DNA from: Pseudomonas flavescens
GTDB lineage: Bacteria; Pseudomonadota; Gammaproteobacteria; Pseudomonadales; Pseudomonadaceae
Direction of reading: 5' to 3'
Assembly (NCBI RefSeq): GCF_013408425.1
Contig: NZ_JACBYV010000001.1
Location: 5,518,001 to 5,582,000, forward strand
DNA length: 64,000 nucleotides
In this document: positions 63,990-64,000 of the stretch, piece by piece
Numbering within the stretch: the stretch's first letter is position 1
How the letters are laid out: the number at the start of each line of letters is the position of its first letter
Notes under the pieces: model-generated
Databases searched by the model: none
What the model saw: only the letters and a program-made list of their open reading frames with translations
Told to the model about the DNA's origin: nothing
Translations under genes and position numbers: made by a program

Positions 63990-64000
63990 GTCCTACTCTG

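Overview
The window reads as a chromosomal segment of a GC-rich gamma-proteobacterium of the genus Pseudomonas in the broad sense. Gene content and order support this: glcB, a GNAT gene, a gcvR-like gene, rarD, srkA, modE, comF, bioBFHCD, paired acyl-CoA dehydrogenases and then a Gac/Rsm sRNA on one side, and clpB, pgeF, rluD, bamD, pilS, pilR, thiO and the minor-pilin operon on the other. From memory of P. aeruginosa PAO1 these two blocks correspond to about PA0482-PA0508 and PA4542-PA4556, which are far apart there. Here they are brought together around an accessory stretch. The species cannot be named from the sequence.

Region 1 (1-22.5 kb) is mostly core metabolism. A FecI/FecR/TonB-receptor iron-signalling cassette (2.2-6.2 kb) sits between the gcvR-like gene and rarD. 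Between srkA and modE is a 1.2 kb array of a 139-bp palindrome-containing repeat. The biotin operon bioB-F-H-C-D has a clear BirA-type operator that also covers the start of the divergent comF gene. Next come a small flagellar-rod-like protein, a SprA-like putative metalloprotease, two long acyl-CoA dehydrogenases flanking a diguanylate cyclase, and an sRNA with all the hallmarks of RsmY (GacA box, seven GGA motifs, terminator).

Region 2 (22.5-41.6 kb) is accessory. One minus-strand module encodes an ECF sigma factor, a FecR anti-sigma factor, a TonB siderophore receptor with a candidate Fur box, a FecCD-type permease, an ATPase, a periplasmic binding protein and a DUF1232 membrane protein. 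After an FMN reductase and a tiny Pmp3/YqaE membrane protein comes a plus-strand cluster: an enolase-superfamily sugar-acid enzyme, a Dpp/Opp-type ABC transporter with two closely related binding proteins, a KdgM-like porin, and a convergent FCD-GntR regulator. A promoter with a perfect inverted-repeat operator lies at the head of this cluster. Together these look like an uptake and breakdown system for an unidentified acidic sugar or oligosaccharide.

Region 3 (41.8-64 kb) holds the type IV pilus minor-pilin operon (fimT, fimU, pilV, pilW, pilX, pilY1, pilE), an extra full-length pilY1 paralogue beyond the pilE terminator, thiO, the PilS/PilR two-component system, bamD, rluD, pgeF, and clpB behind a heat-shock promoter.

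The most notable items are the second pilY1, whose difference from the first is concentrated in one N-terminal segment; the sugar-acid uptake cluster with duplicated binding proteins; the 139-bp repeat array; the BirA operator inside comF; a twin PsrA-like operator before the first acyl-CoA dehydrogenase; and rsmY.
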